DNA from: Bacteroides sp. MSB163
GTDB lineage: Bacteria; Bacteroidota; Bacteroidia; Bacteroidales; Bacteroidaceae
Assembly: GCF_036416795.1 (NCBI RefSeq)
Contig: NZ_CP143867.1
Location: 3,960,001-4,024,000 of the forward strand
Reading direction: 5' to 3'
Length of the DNA stretch: 64,000 bases
A program made the translations under genes and the position numbers. The notes beneath the pieces are model-generated. The model ran no database searches. It had not been told where the DNA came from and worked only from the letters and a program-made list of their open reading frames with translations. Positions 24,779 to 33,539 of this stretch are shown here, piece after piece. The first letter of the stretch is position 1, and each line of letters opens with the position of its first letter.

Positions 24779-26389
24779 ATGTCTATATTGTGTCTAGCCA
24801 TTCAAATTGTTTTTGTTGTTTCAATTGTAGCGGCAGTCTATTATTTCCGATTGTATAAACTTCATGGCATATCAGTAAAAGAGTGGGAAGAAATGAAGGA
24901 AGACAATTTCCTGATGCGGGAGTTGCTGAATAATCTTCCTATTCCGACTACGGTGAAGGACATCAAGGATAACTGTAACTATCTCTTTTGGAACAAGAAA
25001 TCTGAAGATTTATATAGTGTCTCTCAGGACGACCTGATCGGGAAAAATGCAAGTGTTCTGCCTCCCGAAATTTGTTCTGCCTTTCAACAGACAGACCGGG
25101 AAACGATACGTTCCGGCCAATCAAACACCTTTCAGCATCTGATATTGGCTGATGGGTGCGAACATGTATTGAGTATGTATAAGCAGTTGTTGTACTACAA
25201 GGGCGAGCCCCGCTGGCTGATTAGTGCGGCCGTGGACGTTACGGAAGCAACAGAAAAGCGGTGCCAGTTGGAACAACTGGATATTCAGCATCGCTTGTTG
25301 CTGAAAGCCACCGGTATGAAACTTTGGACATGGGATTTGCGGCGTAAAGAGATCACCTGGAAAAGAGACAATGAAGGTGCAACGGATAGAATAGTTGATG
25401 CTGACGAACATCTGCTGCTTATCCTGCCGGAATGCAGGGAGAACATCTATAGGGCATTGGACAGGCTGAAACGAAAGGAAACGGACTTTTTTGATGAGGA
25501 ATTTCAGCTTCGGAATGAAGACGGTACTCTTTCGTGGAGAGAAATTTACGGCGCCGTATATCAGTATGATGAAAACGGCGAACCGGTTGTCCTGGTGGGG
25601 GGAACTCTGATGATTGATAAAAGAAAGGCATTGGAGCAGGACTTACGGGAAGCGAAAGAGAAAGCGGAAGAAGCCAACAGGTTGAAGTCTGCCTTTCTTG
25701 CCAATATGAGTCACGAGATACGTACTCCGTTGAATTCTATTGTTGGTTTCTCAAGTATACTGACTATGACGGAGGATATGGAGGAGAAAAAGGAATATAA
25801 CCAGTTGATACAGCATAACAATACCCTCTTGTTGAAGGTGGTGGATGATGTTCTGGAGCTTTCGAAGTTGGAGGCAGGAGACTTTAAACTGTATCCTGCG
25901 TGGTTCTGTCTGTCGGACCTCGTTGTGGAAAGTGCCGCCGAGTGCAGGATGAAGGCCGACGGAAAGTTGGATGTCCGTGTGGATAAACCGGAACAGGATT
26001 ATATGGTGGAACTTGACGCTCAGTATGTCAAACGGATACTGAGCAACTTCCTGTCGAACGCTCTGAAAAACACCCAAAGCGGCCATATCGATATAGCGTA
26101 CAGCATGGTAGATGGGGGTGTCAAGATTAGTGTGAAAGATACAGGCTGCGGTATTCCGCAGGATAAACTTCCAGTGGTTTTCGACCGTTTCGAGAAAGTG
26201 GACTCTTTTGCGCAAGGAGTTGGGTTAGGGTTGCCCATTTGTAAGTCTATAGCAGAGAGCATGGGCGGAACCATTGGGGTGACTTCGGAAGTGGGTGCAG
26301 GCACTGCGTTTTGGGTTACATTGCCTTGTGCTACGGCACCCACTCCTCAATTACACAATGAGGCGTTAGTCGACAACCTCTATTCCTAA
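24779..26389 (+). CDS. PAS-domain sensor histidine kinase
   Basis: 536 residues from ATG 24779, chosen over a TTG at 24725. An N-terminal membrane segment (CLAIQIVFVVSIVAAVYYF) is followed by two PAS domains (about 45-150 and 160-285; FWNKKSEDLYSVSQDDLIG, LMIDKRKALEQDL). The HisKA H-box is FLANMSHEIRTPLNSIVGF, and the ATPase domain has an N-box (LSNFLSNALKN), G1 (KDTGCGIPQ), F-box (FDRFEKVDSFAQ) and G2 (VGLGLPICKS). All kinase motifs are intact. No response regulator adjoins it. Its last 24 bases overlap the 3' end of the convergent pentapeptide gene. Confidence 0.92.
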   Translation: MSILCLAIQIVFVVSIVAAVYYFRLYKLHGISVKEWEEMKEDNFLMRELLNNLPIPTTVKDIKDNCNYLFWNKKSEDLYSVSQDDLIGKNASVLPPEICSAFQQTDRETIRSGQSNTFQHLILADGCEHVLSMYKQLLYYKGEPRWLISAAVDVTEATEKRCQLEQLDIQHRLLLKATGMKLWTWDLRRKEITWKRDNEGATDRIVDADEHLLLILPECRENIYRALDRLKRKETDFFDEEFQLRNEDGTLSWREIYGAVYQYDENGEPVVLVGGTLMIDKRKALEQDLREAKEKAEEANRLKSAFLANMSHEIRTPLNSIVGFSSILTMTEDMEEKKEYNQLIQHNNTLLLKVVDDVLELSKLEAGDFKLYPAWFCLSDLVVESAAECRMKADGKLDVRVDKPEQDYMVELDAQYVKRILSNFLSNALKNTQSGHIDIAYSMVDGGVKISVKDTGCGIPQDKLPVVFDRFEKVDSFAQGVGLGLPICKSIAESMGGTIGVTSEVGAGTAFWVTLPCATAPTPQLHNEALVDNLYS

Positions 26390-26923
26390 TCCCGTCAGCA
26401 GTCCTTCCAGCCCGTAGCGGGAGAACCGGGCTTTCTTCAGGCGGTTGGCGGCAGGGTTCAGGGTGTAGTTGCGGGCGGTGCTGAAATCGGCTTTTTCCAG
26501 GTTGGTGTGATGGAAGGAGGCATAGCAGAGGTCGCACTCGGTGAACTTGGCTTCGGGGAGTTGCGTCTCCATGAAGTCGGCATTTTGCAGGTCGCAACGT
26601 GTGAAACGGGTACCTTTCAGCTTCATTTCGGTGAAGAGGGCATAGGAGAGGAGGCAGTTGCGGAACTCCACGGACAGGCCGAAGCGGTTGCTGAGGGTGA
26701 AGTTGATGCCTGTCATCTTGCAGTCGGTGAAGAGGACGTCCAGCCAGGAGGTGTTGCTGGCTTTCACCAGTGACAGGTTGCATTCTTTGAAGGTGCATCT
26801 CTCAAAGATAACTCTGCCGATGCTCTGGCCGGAGAAGTTGCATTTGTCGAAGGTACATTCGTAGTAGTTGGGTTCCAGTTCGTCGATGGTGAAATCGGCT
26901 TTTTCGATGGTTTGGTTTTCCAT
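26366..26923 (-). CDS. pentapeptide-repeat protein
   Basis: 185 residues with repeated A(D/N)LXX-type pentapeptides (NFSGQSIGRVIFERCTFKE, ADFMETQLPEAKFTECDLCY, FHHTNLEKADFS), which build a right-handed square beta-helix. The McbG/Qnr-like group contains gyrase protectors, but most members have no known role and no such claim is justified here. The gene ends inside the 3' end of the histidine kinase gene: stop codon complement at 26366-26368, kinase stop ending at 26389. Confidence 0.85.
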   Translation of the reverse strand: MENQTIEKADFTIDELEPNYYECTFDKCNFSGQSIGRVIFERCTFKECNLSLVKASNTSWLDVLFTDCKMTGINFTLSNRFGLSVEFRNCLLSYALFTEMKLKGTRFTRCDLQNADFMETQLPEAKFTECDLCYASFHHTNLEKADFSTARNYTLNPAANRLKKARFSRYGLEGLLTGLGIEVVD

Positions 26924-26967
26924 ATGGTGGGGTTGAAATTAGTCTTGTTCAGCCTCTTGAAGAGGGG

Positions 26968-27384
26968 TTATTTGTTGCTGTTGTTGCCTATTTCGTCAAA
27001 GTCTACCCATTCCAGATAGGGGTCGATGAGGGTTCGTTCGATTACCCGGTTGTTTTGTCCACGGCTGTATTCGGGGATGAAGCGCACTTTTGTATCAGTG
27101 ATTTGCTGGGGACTGACTTCTTCGGGCGTGTCTACTCCCTGATTCTCCGATTGACAAGTGAGATAAAATGTTCCTACACCTTTCAACCGTACCGACCGAC
27201 CTGCACTCATCAGTTCGCCCAACACTTCACCCAGATTTACGAGTACCGCATAGGTATCTCCCGGACTTACCGTTGACATAAGCGACAGTCGTTTTGCCAC
27301 ATCATCTGTTGTAGCAGGGCGACCTTTGGTTATTGCTCTCGGATACCACTTTCCATGTATTTTTTGTTTTTTGTAGAAAGCCAT
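26968..27384 (-). CDS. HU-family DNA-binding protein
   Basis: 138 residues, longer than classical HU (90). The HU fold is recognisable: SVRLKGVGTFYLTC in place of the usual V-x-L-x-GFGxF, and KVRFIPEYSRG in place of KxxxFxPG. This is the Bacteroidetes HU-like (HU-HIG) subfamily, thought to bind and bend DNA. Its reverse-strand -7 box is at 27536-27543, so the leader of about 145 nt contains the 22-bp tandem array (27459-27524). Confidence 0.82.
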   Translation of the reverse strand: MAFYKKQKIHGKWYPRAITKGRPATTDDVAKRLSLMSTVSPGDTYAVLVNLGEVLGELMSAGRSVRLKGVGTFYLTCQSENQGVDTPEEVSPQQITDTKVRFIPEYSRGQNNRVIERTLIDPYLEWVDFDEIGNNSNK

Positions 27385-27458
27385 GTTGATTTCTCCTTTC
27401 TTTATGGTTTAATAGCCTTGATGCTACGACTGAGCGAGGCTTATCTATATCTTTAATA

Positions 27459-27524
27459 TACCATCAATACGGATGATGCCTACCATCAATACGGATGATG
27501 CCTACCATCAATGCGGATGATTCT
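27459..27524. repeat. three tandem 22-bp units in the HU leader
   Basis: Units at 27459-27480, 27481-27502 and 27503-27524. The first two are identical; the third differs at 4 positions. Each unit contains the hyphenated dyad CATCAA...GATGATG around ATACGG. The array lies between the HU-gene -7 box and the start codon, so it is transcribed. The rest of the 333-bp gap 27385-27717 holds only the promoters: the forward -7 box TATCTTTG of the Rpn gene is at 27678-27685. Confidence 0.85.
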
Positions 27525-27717
27525 ATACCGAGTCGCAAAGATAGCATAACTAATCCGTAACCTGTGCATGGCAAAGGCATAATCTCAAATGAGCATGAAA
27601 AAAATATCATATTCGTCCTTCTCCTGTTTTTTTGATGGTTTATTGTATAAATCTATCTCTTATTCAAGCTATTTGTTTATCTTTGCAGGGGTAGATTAAG
27701 AAACAGAAAACAACGAC

Positions 27718-28587
27718 ATGGGAAGATTTATCAATCCGTTTACCGATTACGGCTTTAAGAAAATATTCGGTCAGGAGATATCAAAGGACTTACTGATAGA
27801 TTTCTTAAATGACTTATTGAAGGGCGAGCGGGTGATTACCGATCTGACCTTTCTGAACAACGAACAACTGCCGGAGTGGGAGGATGCCCGTGCGCTGATT
27901 TATGATATTCATTGCACCACAGACACGGGAGAGAAGATCATTGTTGAGATGCAAAACAAGTCGCAACTGTATTTCAAGGAGCGTGCGTTGTTCTATTTGT
28001 CTCATGCAGTGGCTCGGCAGGGGCAGGTGGGCGGTGAGTGGCAGTTTAATGTCAAGGCCGTTTACGGAGTGTTTTTTATGAACTTTTTGCTCAACGACCA
28101 TGTTAAGTTACGTACTGACATCATTCTTGCTGACCGTGATACGGGCGAGTTGTTTACGGATAAGATGCGGCAAACTTTTATTGCATTGCCCGTATTTAAT
28201 AAGGAAGAGGATGAATGTGAGAATGATTTTGAACGTTGGATATATACACTGAAAAATATGGAGACACTAAAACGAATGCCATTTAAGGCCCGCAAGGCAG
28301 TCTTCGAAAAACTGGAAGAAATTGCCGACGTAGCTTCTCTTAATGAAGAGGAACAAGAACTTTATTGGAAAAGCGTAAATGCATATCGCACGCATTTGTG
28401 TGTGATAGATGCGGCGAAATTGGAAGGACGTGCTGAGGGACGCGCTGAGGGACGTGAGGAAGGACGTGCTGAAGGTAGTATAGAAAAATGTCTTTCTATA
28501 GCTCGTAATTTAAAGCAACTTGGCACTTCTACCGATTTAATATCAAAGGCTACCGGCTTGACTCCTGAAGAGATTGCAAGCTTATAA
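27718..28587 (+). CDS. Rpn-family recombination-promoting nuclease / PD-(D/E)XK transposase-like
   Basis: 289 residues. The N-terminus (FINPFTDYGFKKIFGQEISKDL) and the nuclease core (LIYDIHCTTDTGEKIIVEMQNKS, with the D and ExQ of a PD-(D/E)XK site, about residues 62-82) define the Rpn / DUF4143-like family, which is common and multicopy in Bacteroides. These enzymes cut DNA and raise RecA-independent recombination (E. coli Rpn, established). The tail contains (GRAE/GREE)x4 encoded by 12-bp repeats at 28426-28473, a stretch likely to vary in length. The promoter -7 box TATCTTTG is at 27678-27685. Confidence 0.88.
   Translation: MGRFINPFTDYGFKKIFGQEISKDLLIDFLNDLLKGERVITDLTFLNNEQLPEWEDARALIYDIHCTTDTGEKIIVEMQNKSQLYFKERALFYLSHAVARQGQVGGEWQFNVKAVYGVFFMNFLLNDHVKLRTDIILADRDTGELFTDKMRQTFIALPVFNKEEDECENDFERWIYTLKNMETLKRMPFKARKAVFEKLEEIADVASLNEEEQELYWKSVNAYRTHLCVIDAAKLEGRAEGRAEGREEGRAEGSIEKCLSIARNLKQLGTSTDLISKATGLTPEEIASL
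28426..28473 (+). repeat. four 12-bp in-frame repeats (GRAE units)
   Basis: Units 28426-28437, 28438-28449, 28450-28461 and 28462-28473 encode GRAE, GRAE, GREE, GRAE. Slippage here would add or remove whole units and keep the frame. Confidence 0.85.
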
Positions 28588-28620
28588 CCTTTGTGAAACA
28601 GACAGCGGACTCTTATATAT

Positions 28621-30258
28621 TTAATTTCTTGCCTTGAACACAGGCTCTATTTTCTGTATCTCCGATTCAAAGCCGAACCAATACCCCCGGTTTTCTTCCT
28701 CGCCGACAGGCAGGAAACAAAGCCGGAGGTTCTCCCTGTATTCCCCATACAGCACTTCCCAATGTTCGGGAGGAACCTGCCGCTTGGTCTTTACCCGTTC
28801 TGCCGGGAGCTTCTTCAGCGACATGCCCGCTTCTATCCAGGCGATGCTTGCTTCCGACTGATATTCAGGATAATGCCGTTTGCAGAACTCATACAGGATG
28901 AGGCCCCGTTTTTCCAGACTCATCGGCTGATCTATCAATCCTATCCGTATCAGATGTTCCAGAAACTCGTACAGGAACGTTTCGTTATCCAGAATCAGTC
29001 TTCGGGTGATACCCTGCCAGGCGGGAGCATTATAAAATCCATCCAGCAGGCGCGAAAGTTGCCGAGCGGTTTGCAATTCGTCCACATTGATTTCGCGGGT
29101 TTGCAGCACCTCGTAGGGTGGGAGCGGGGAATATTGTATACCCAGTTCTTCCGCCCTGCGGCGCATTTCCGTGCCGGGAAGCAGTTTCAGGGATTCCAGT
29201 TGTATTTCTCCGGCGCCATATTCCGCCAATACGCGGATGTCCTCGAATATCTCCGAAAGATGATAGAGCGGGAGTCCGGCAATCAGATCGGCATGCGTTT
29301 CCATGTTGGGGAGGGCACACAGGAATTTCAGTCCTTCCAGCGCATCCGACAGTCGGCCTATTCGTCGGCTTTGCACAAGCACCGGCTCGCGAAGGCTTTG
29401 TATGCCGGCTTCCAGGTGCAGTAGCCCTTCGGGCAGGAGCTTTAACTCCTCTTTTAATTCTTCGGAGAGTAGGGCAGGGTGCATTTCCAGGTGGAAACGT
29501 ATATCGGGGGCAAATTCAAGGAACAGTTCCAACAGCTCTTTTGCCCGACGGGTATTATAATTGAAAGTACGGTCAAGCACGCGTACGTTTTTTATTCCGT
29601 GTCGGTGGATGATTTGCAGCCGTTCGCGGATTGCCTCGATGGACAGGGTACGTACGGGTTTTTCTCCACCGCTGACGCAGAAGGCGCAGGTGTTGAAGCA
29701 GCCCCGTGTGGTTTCCAGTTGAACGAAAGGCTTGCTCCAGTTGAAGAAACGGCTTTTCTCGGGGGGAACGAGGTGGTGGAAGTCCAGTACGCGGGCAATG
29801 CCGTTGTCGATGTAATTTCCGTTGGAGTCGAGGTAACAGAGTCCGGGGATGTTCTTCCATTCCGCCGGATGGTTGCGGTAGGTTATCCATTGCGGAAACA
29901 CTTCTTCGCCTTCTCCCCTGAACACGCAACTGACGAACGGGTTGCTGCGCAGGAAGAATTCGTTGTCTCCCAGAAATTCCGGTCCGCCCAATACGATGCA
30001 GCATTGGGGCAGCAGGGCTTTTACTCTTGAAATGATGTGCAACAGTTGCTCGTGGTTGAACAACCAGGCGGTGGCGGCAAGCAGGTCGGGACGGTGGCGG
30101 TAGACTTCGCCCGCTACCATGCCCACGTTCTCGTTGATGGTGGCGGATACGATGTCCCATTCGATGGCGTCGTCGTCGGCTATCTGTGCATGCAGTGCGG
30201 GAAGTGCCAGTGAGGAGTGGGCGTATGAACTGTTCAGGTCGAGCCAGAGGATTTTCAT
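28621..30258 (-). CDS. B12-binding domain radical SAM protein
   Basis: 545 residues from ATG 30258, preferred to a TTG at 30282. An N-terminal cobalamin-binding (Rossmann-like) domain (about 1-140, with IVSATINENVGM and VLGGPEFLG) is followed by a radical SAM core with GCFNTCAFCVSGG (CxxxCxxC, about 185-195) and the family's C-terminal DUF4080-type domain. Such enzymes use a [4Fe-4S] cluster and S-adenosylmethionine, often with cobalamin, for methylations or rearrangements. The substrate is unknown. The gene is more GC-rich than its neighbours. It is alone between a nuclease gene and small genes. Confidence 0.88.
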   Translation of the reverse strand: MKILWLDLNSSYAHSSLALPALHAQIADDDAIEWDIVSATINENVGMVAGEVYRHRPDLLAATAWLFNHEQLLHIISRVKALLPQCCIVLGGPEFLGDNEFFLRSNPFVSCVFRGEGEEVFPQWITYRNHPAEWKNIPGLCYLDSNGNYIDNGIARVLDFHHLVPPEKSRFFNWSKPFVQLETTRGCFNTCAFCVSGGEKPVRTLSIEAIRERLQIIHRHGIKNVRVLDRTFNYNTRRAKELLELFLEFAPDIRFHLEMHPALLSEELKEELKLLPEGLLHLEAGIQSLREPVLVQSRRIGRLSDALEGLKFLCALPNMETHADLIAGLPLYHLSEIFEDIRVLAEYGAGEIQLESLKLLPGTEMRRRAEELGIQYSPLPPYEVLQTREINVDELQTARQLSRLLDGFYNAPAWQGITRRLILDNETFLYEFLEHLIRIGLIDQPMSLEKRGLILYEFCKRHYPEYQSEASIAWIEAGMSLKKLPAERVKTKRQVPPEHWEVLYGEYRENLRLCFLPVGEEENRGYWFGFESEIQKIEPVFKARN

Positions 30259-30346
30259 GCTGGTTTGTTTTATTTCGTGCAAAATTACGCAAAATCTGAG
30301 GATTTATATGTAAGTTTACATAGAGTTTTAGTAATATCGGGAAAGT

Positions 30347-30412
30347 ATGGAAGAAGAAAAAAAGCAACTGGAAGAAAAGGCCAAAGCTAAAGCGCAGAAG
30401 CCTCATATCTAA
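30347..30412 (+). CDS. possible 21-residue charged micro-ORF
   Basis: ATG 30347 to TAA 30412 encodes a Lys/Glu-rich peptide starting MEEEKKQLEEKAKA. It is directly followed by a strong terminator hairpin (30415-30451), which argues that something here is transcribed. It could equally be the tail of a lost gene or non-coding. Unsure. Confidence 0.25.
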   Translation: MEEEKKQLEEKAKAKAQKPHI

Positions 30413-30414
30413 GC

Positions 30415-30451
30415 ACACCCCGTTACATTATGTAAGAATGTAGCGGGGTGT
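30415..30451. terminator. 15-bp hairpin terminator
   Basis: ACACCCCGTTACATT (30415-30429) and AATGTAGCGGGGTGT (30437-30451) pair over 15 bp with one G-T wobble. The loop is 7 nt. It lies between the micro-ORF and the convergent gene 30479-30784 and may serve both strands. Confidence 0.75.
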
Positions 30452-30478
30452 GTTGTTATAGAGATTATTTGCTCATGC

Positions 30479-30784
30479 TTATAGTTCTGTAGAGTTGTCA
30501 ATCACTTTTATCCTGACACATTCGCTGGGAACCAGTGTCAGCAATTCATCCAGGAACTCACGGCTGCATTCCAGCAAAGTTTCCTGCGTCATTTCTTCTT
30601 TTGAAGTGGCAAAGAAGCGGAACAGGTTATCAGAGTCGGGAAGTTTCACCACTGTATAAACTATATCCGTTGACTTTTCATTGTATTGCTGTGCCAAGTC
30701 GTCGGCTCTTGCCCAGAATTGAACAGCTTTGTCACCACCAATTTCTACGACTGCGATTAATTTTTTGTTTGTTTCCATAATCAT
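30479..30784 (-). CDS. hypothetical small protein
   Basis: 101 residues (MIMETNKKLIAVVEIGGDKA). I do not recognise it. It is soluble, acidic, and has no signal or membrane segment. Either of two ATGs (30784 or 30778) could be the start. The pattern of alternating strands and helices suggests a small alpha/beta fold. It is isolated between hairpins, upstream of the divergent efflux operon. Confidence 0.6.
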   Translation of the reverse strand: MIMETNKKLIAVVEIGGDKAVQFWARADDLAQQYNEKSTDIVYTVVKLPDSDNLFRFFATSKEEMTQETLLECSREFLDELLTLVPSECVRIKVIDNSTEL

Positions 30785-30902
30785 TTATTTTAGTTATACA
30801 TGTTGTCATGCTATTTTTTAAGTAACAATTGAAACGTTTTTATGGTTTCCTGCATTTGCTATTTTTTACATAAGTAGATGTTCCTGATTAGTTACGAGCT
30901 AC

Positions 30903-30957
30903 AAGCTACAAGTAACGAGTACACCGAAATATACTTGTCACTCGTAGCTTGTAGCTT
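30903..30957. repeat. 18-bp imperfect inverted repeat
   Basis: AAGCTACAAGTAACGAGT (30903-30920) and ACTCGTAGCTTGTAGCTT (30940-30957) are inverted copies with two mismatches. It lies in the 309-bp gap 30785-31093. That gap also holds the -7 box TAACTTTG (31063-31070) for the efflux operon, with a TTTG (31048-31051) too close to be a standard -33. Confidence 0.65.
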
Positions 30958-31093
30958 AAATTTAGCCCTCTGTTATTATGTGAACTAACATTTCCCTGTA
31001 AAAAGGGAAAATGTGAACATAAACAGTCGTTATATAGACAGCATCCTTTTGTACTAACCCGCTAACTTTGCTTCCAAATATCAAAAAATTGTT

Positions 31094-32419
31094 ATGAGAA
31101 GGCTACTATTCATTTTTTCCTTTTTCTGCCTGCCTGTTGCGAGTGCAGGCGCACAAGATACCCTGGTATTAGAAGACTGCCTGAAGATAGGTATCGAGAA
31201 CAACCTGTCCCTGCAAAGTAAACGGAAAGAGATACAAAAGGGAAGGTATGGCATCTCCGAGAACCGGGCACGATTGTTGCCCCAAATCAATGGTTTTGCC
31301 AATTATAATGATAACATCGACCCGCCTGTCTCCGTCACCGACGGTTCAGCTTACGGCAATCCCTACAATGTGACTCATACCCTGCAATACAGTGCCAATG
31401 CAGGATTGCAGCTCCAAATGCCACTCTATAACCAAACCCTCTACACCAGCATCTCCATTGCGCGGACGATGGACGAAATGAACCGTCTCACCTATGAAAA
31501 GGCGAGGGAAGACCTCATCCTGCAAGTCTGCAAGATGTATTACCTGGGACAAGTCACCGCTGAGCAAATCGCACTGATAAAAGCCAATATCACCCGTCTT
31601 GAAGAATTGCAGAACATCACGCAGGCCTTCTATGACAACGGAATGGCAATGGAAGTCGATGTAAAACGGGTGAACATTAATCTCGAAAATCTGAAAGTAC
31701 AGTATGACAATGCACAGGCCATGCTGGAACAGCAACTGAATCTGCTGAAATACATCATCGATTATCCCGCAGAAAAACAAATAGCCTTAGTGCCGGTGGA
31801 TACCGAAACCATCACCCCCGTAGCATTGACCGGACTTTCGGAGAGCCTGTACGAACTCCAACTGCTACAATCGCAACGCCAACTGGCCGAGCAGCAAAAG
31901 AAGATGATTGGCTACGGATACATCCCCTCCCTGAATCTGACGGGCAACTGGATGTTTTCCGCTTACACCGATAAGGCTTACCACTGGTTCCATTCCGGTC
32001 CTTCCGGGCATTGGTACCGTTCCTATGGCTTAGGGCTCTCGCTGCGTGTTCCCATTTTCGATGGTCTGGACAAACGCTATAAAACCCGTAAGGCCGTCAT
32101 CGATATCGAAAATATCAAACTGGCTCAGGAGAACACCCGCAAGAATTTGCAGACCCAATACCTGAATGCCACCAACGACCTGATGAACAACCAGCGGAAT
32201 TTCAAAAAACAGAAAGATAATTATTTGCTCGCCGAAGATGTATATACCGTCACTATGGACCGCTACCGCGAAGGCATCACCTCAATGACCGAAGTGCTGC
32301 AAGACGAAATGCGGATGAGCGAAGCCCAGAACAACTACATCAGCGCCCACTACAACTATCGGGTGACCAACCTTATGTTGCTGAAACTGACCGGGCAAAT
32401 AGAATCATTAGTCAAATAA
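31094..32419 (+). CDS. TolC-family outer-membrane efflux channel
   Basis: 441 residues with a signal peptide (ends SAGAQD). The OEP/TolC fold is shown by two long helical hairpin repeats with typical LEDCLKIGIENNLSLQSKRK at the start and VYTVTMDRYREGITSMTEVLQ near the C-terminus. It forms the outer-membrane exit duct. It lies 24 bp before the HlyD gene and then the MFS gene, giving a complete tripartite pump. Confidence 0.93.
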   Translation: MRRLLFIFSFFCLPVASAGAQDTLVLEDCLKIGIENNLSLQSKRKEIQKGRYGISENRARLLPQINGFANYNDNIDPPVSVTDGSAYGNPYNVTHTLQYSANAGLQLQMPLYNQTLYTSISIARTMDEMNRLTYEKAREDLILQVCKMYYLGQVTAEQIALIKANITRLEELQNITQAFYDNGMAMEVDVKRVNINLENLKVQYDNAQAMLEQQLNLLKYIIDYPAEKQIALVPVDTETITPVALTGLSESLYELQLLQSQRQLAEQQKKMIGYGYIPSLNLTGNWMFSAYTDKAYHWFHSGPSGHWYRSYGLGLSLRVPIFDGLDKRYKTRKAVIDIENIKLAQENTRKNLQTQYLNATNDLMNNQRNFKKQKDNYLLAEDVYTVTMDRYREGITSMTEVLQDEMRMSEAQNNYISAHYNYRVTNLMLLKLTGQIESLVK

Positions 32420-32443
32420 CAAGTTAATCAATAACATCTGAAT

Positions 32444-33535
32444 ATGGAAACTGTAGAAAACAATAGCGCATCCAATACGCATCAGGAGAAAGCAAGGAAG
32501 TTGAGAAAATTACGCCGTTGGCAAATCGTAATCAGCCTGTTGGGAATAGGCGTCATGATTTGGGGAGTAATACAAGTGGTCTGTCTCTTCCTGGATTACA
32601 AGCAGACCGAAACCAGCAACGACGCCCAGATAGAACAATATATATCTCCCGTCAACCTGCGTGCCTCGGGGTATATCAGGAAGATCTATTTTATCGAACA
32701 CCAGGAAGTTCGCAAGGGAGACACCTTGCTTGTACTGGACGACCGTGAATATAAAATCCGCGTTATGGAAGCCGAAGCCGCCCTGAAGGATGCGCAGGCA
32801 GGGGCCACCGTCATTGGAGCCACCTTGCAGACCACACAGACCACCGCATCTGTCTATGATGCTTCCATCTCTGAAATAGAAATCCGTTTGGCCAAACTGG
32901 AGAAAGACCGCCAGCGTTATGAGAATCTGGTGAAACGGAATGCTGCAACTCCCATTCAGTTGGAACAGATAGAAACGGAATATGAAGCCACACACAAGAA
33001 ACTGGAAGCCGTGAAACGTCAACGGAAGGCGGCTCTCTCGGGAGTGAACGAAGTGTCTCATCGTCGTGAGAGTACCGAGGCTGCCATTCAGCGGGCAACG
33101 GCTGCGTTGGAAATGGCTAAGCTGAACCTGTCTTATACAGTGGTCGTAGCCCCTTGCGACGGAAAGTTGGGACGTCGTGCCTTGGAGGAAGGTCAATTCA
33201 TCTCGGCAGGGCAGACCATTACTTACATCTTGCCCGATACGCAGAAGTGGATCGTTGTCAATTATAAAGAAACTCAGATTGAGAATCTGCATCTTGGGCA
33301 GGAGGTGACTATCACGGTGGATGCCATCAGCGACAGAGAATTCACTGGAACTGTTACGGCTATTTCGGGGGCTACGGGTTCTAAATATTCGTTGGTTCCC
33401 ACCGATAATTCTGCCGGAAACTTCGTGAAGATACAGCAACGCATACCGGTTCGTATCGATTTCACCAATCTTTCCAAAGAAGATAATGGGAGACTGGCGG
33501 CAGGTATGATGGTAGTTGTGAAAGCTAAACTCTGA
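32444..33535 (+). CDS. emrA: HlyD/EmrA-family periplasmic adaptor
   Basis: 363 residues. A short cytoplasmic N-terminus is followed by one membrane helix (about 28-50: IVISLLGIGVMIWGVIQVVCLF), a biotinyl-lipoyl-like half (SPVNLRASGYIRKIYFIEHQ, GDTLLVLDDREY), a coiled-coil hairpin (about 110-200) and the second half (VAPCDGKLGRRALEEGQFIS). It bridges the MFS pump and the TolC channel. It ends 4 bp before the MFS start. Confidence 0.92.
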   Translation: METVENNSASNTHQEKARKLRKLRRWQIVISLLGIGVMIWGVIQVVCLFLDYKQTETSNDAQIEQYISPVNLRASGYIRKIYFIEHQEVRKGDTLLVLDDREYKIRVMEAEAALKDAQAGATVIGATLQTTQTTASVYDASISEIEIRLAKLEKDRQRYENLVKRNAATPIQLEQIETEYEATHKKLEAVKRQRKAALSGVNEVSHRRESTEAAIQRATAALEMAKLNLSYTVVVAPCDGKLGRRALEEGQFISAGQTITYILPDTQKWIVVNYKETQIENLHLGQEVTITVDAISDREFTGTVTAISGATGSKYSLVPTDNSAGNFVKIQQRIPVRIDFTNLSKEDNGRLAAGMMVVVKAKL

Positions 33536-33539
33536 CGCT

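Noticed and set aside
29573..30418. 281-codon frame overlapping the radical SAM gene
   Set aside because: Same strand, other frame, with Arg/Pro/His-rich low-complexity sequence. The radical SAM frame has clear domain motifs.
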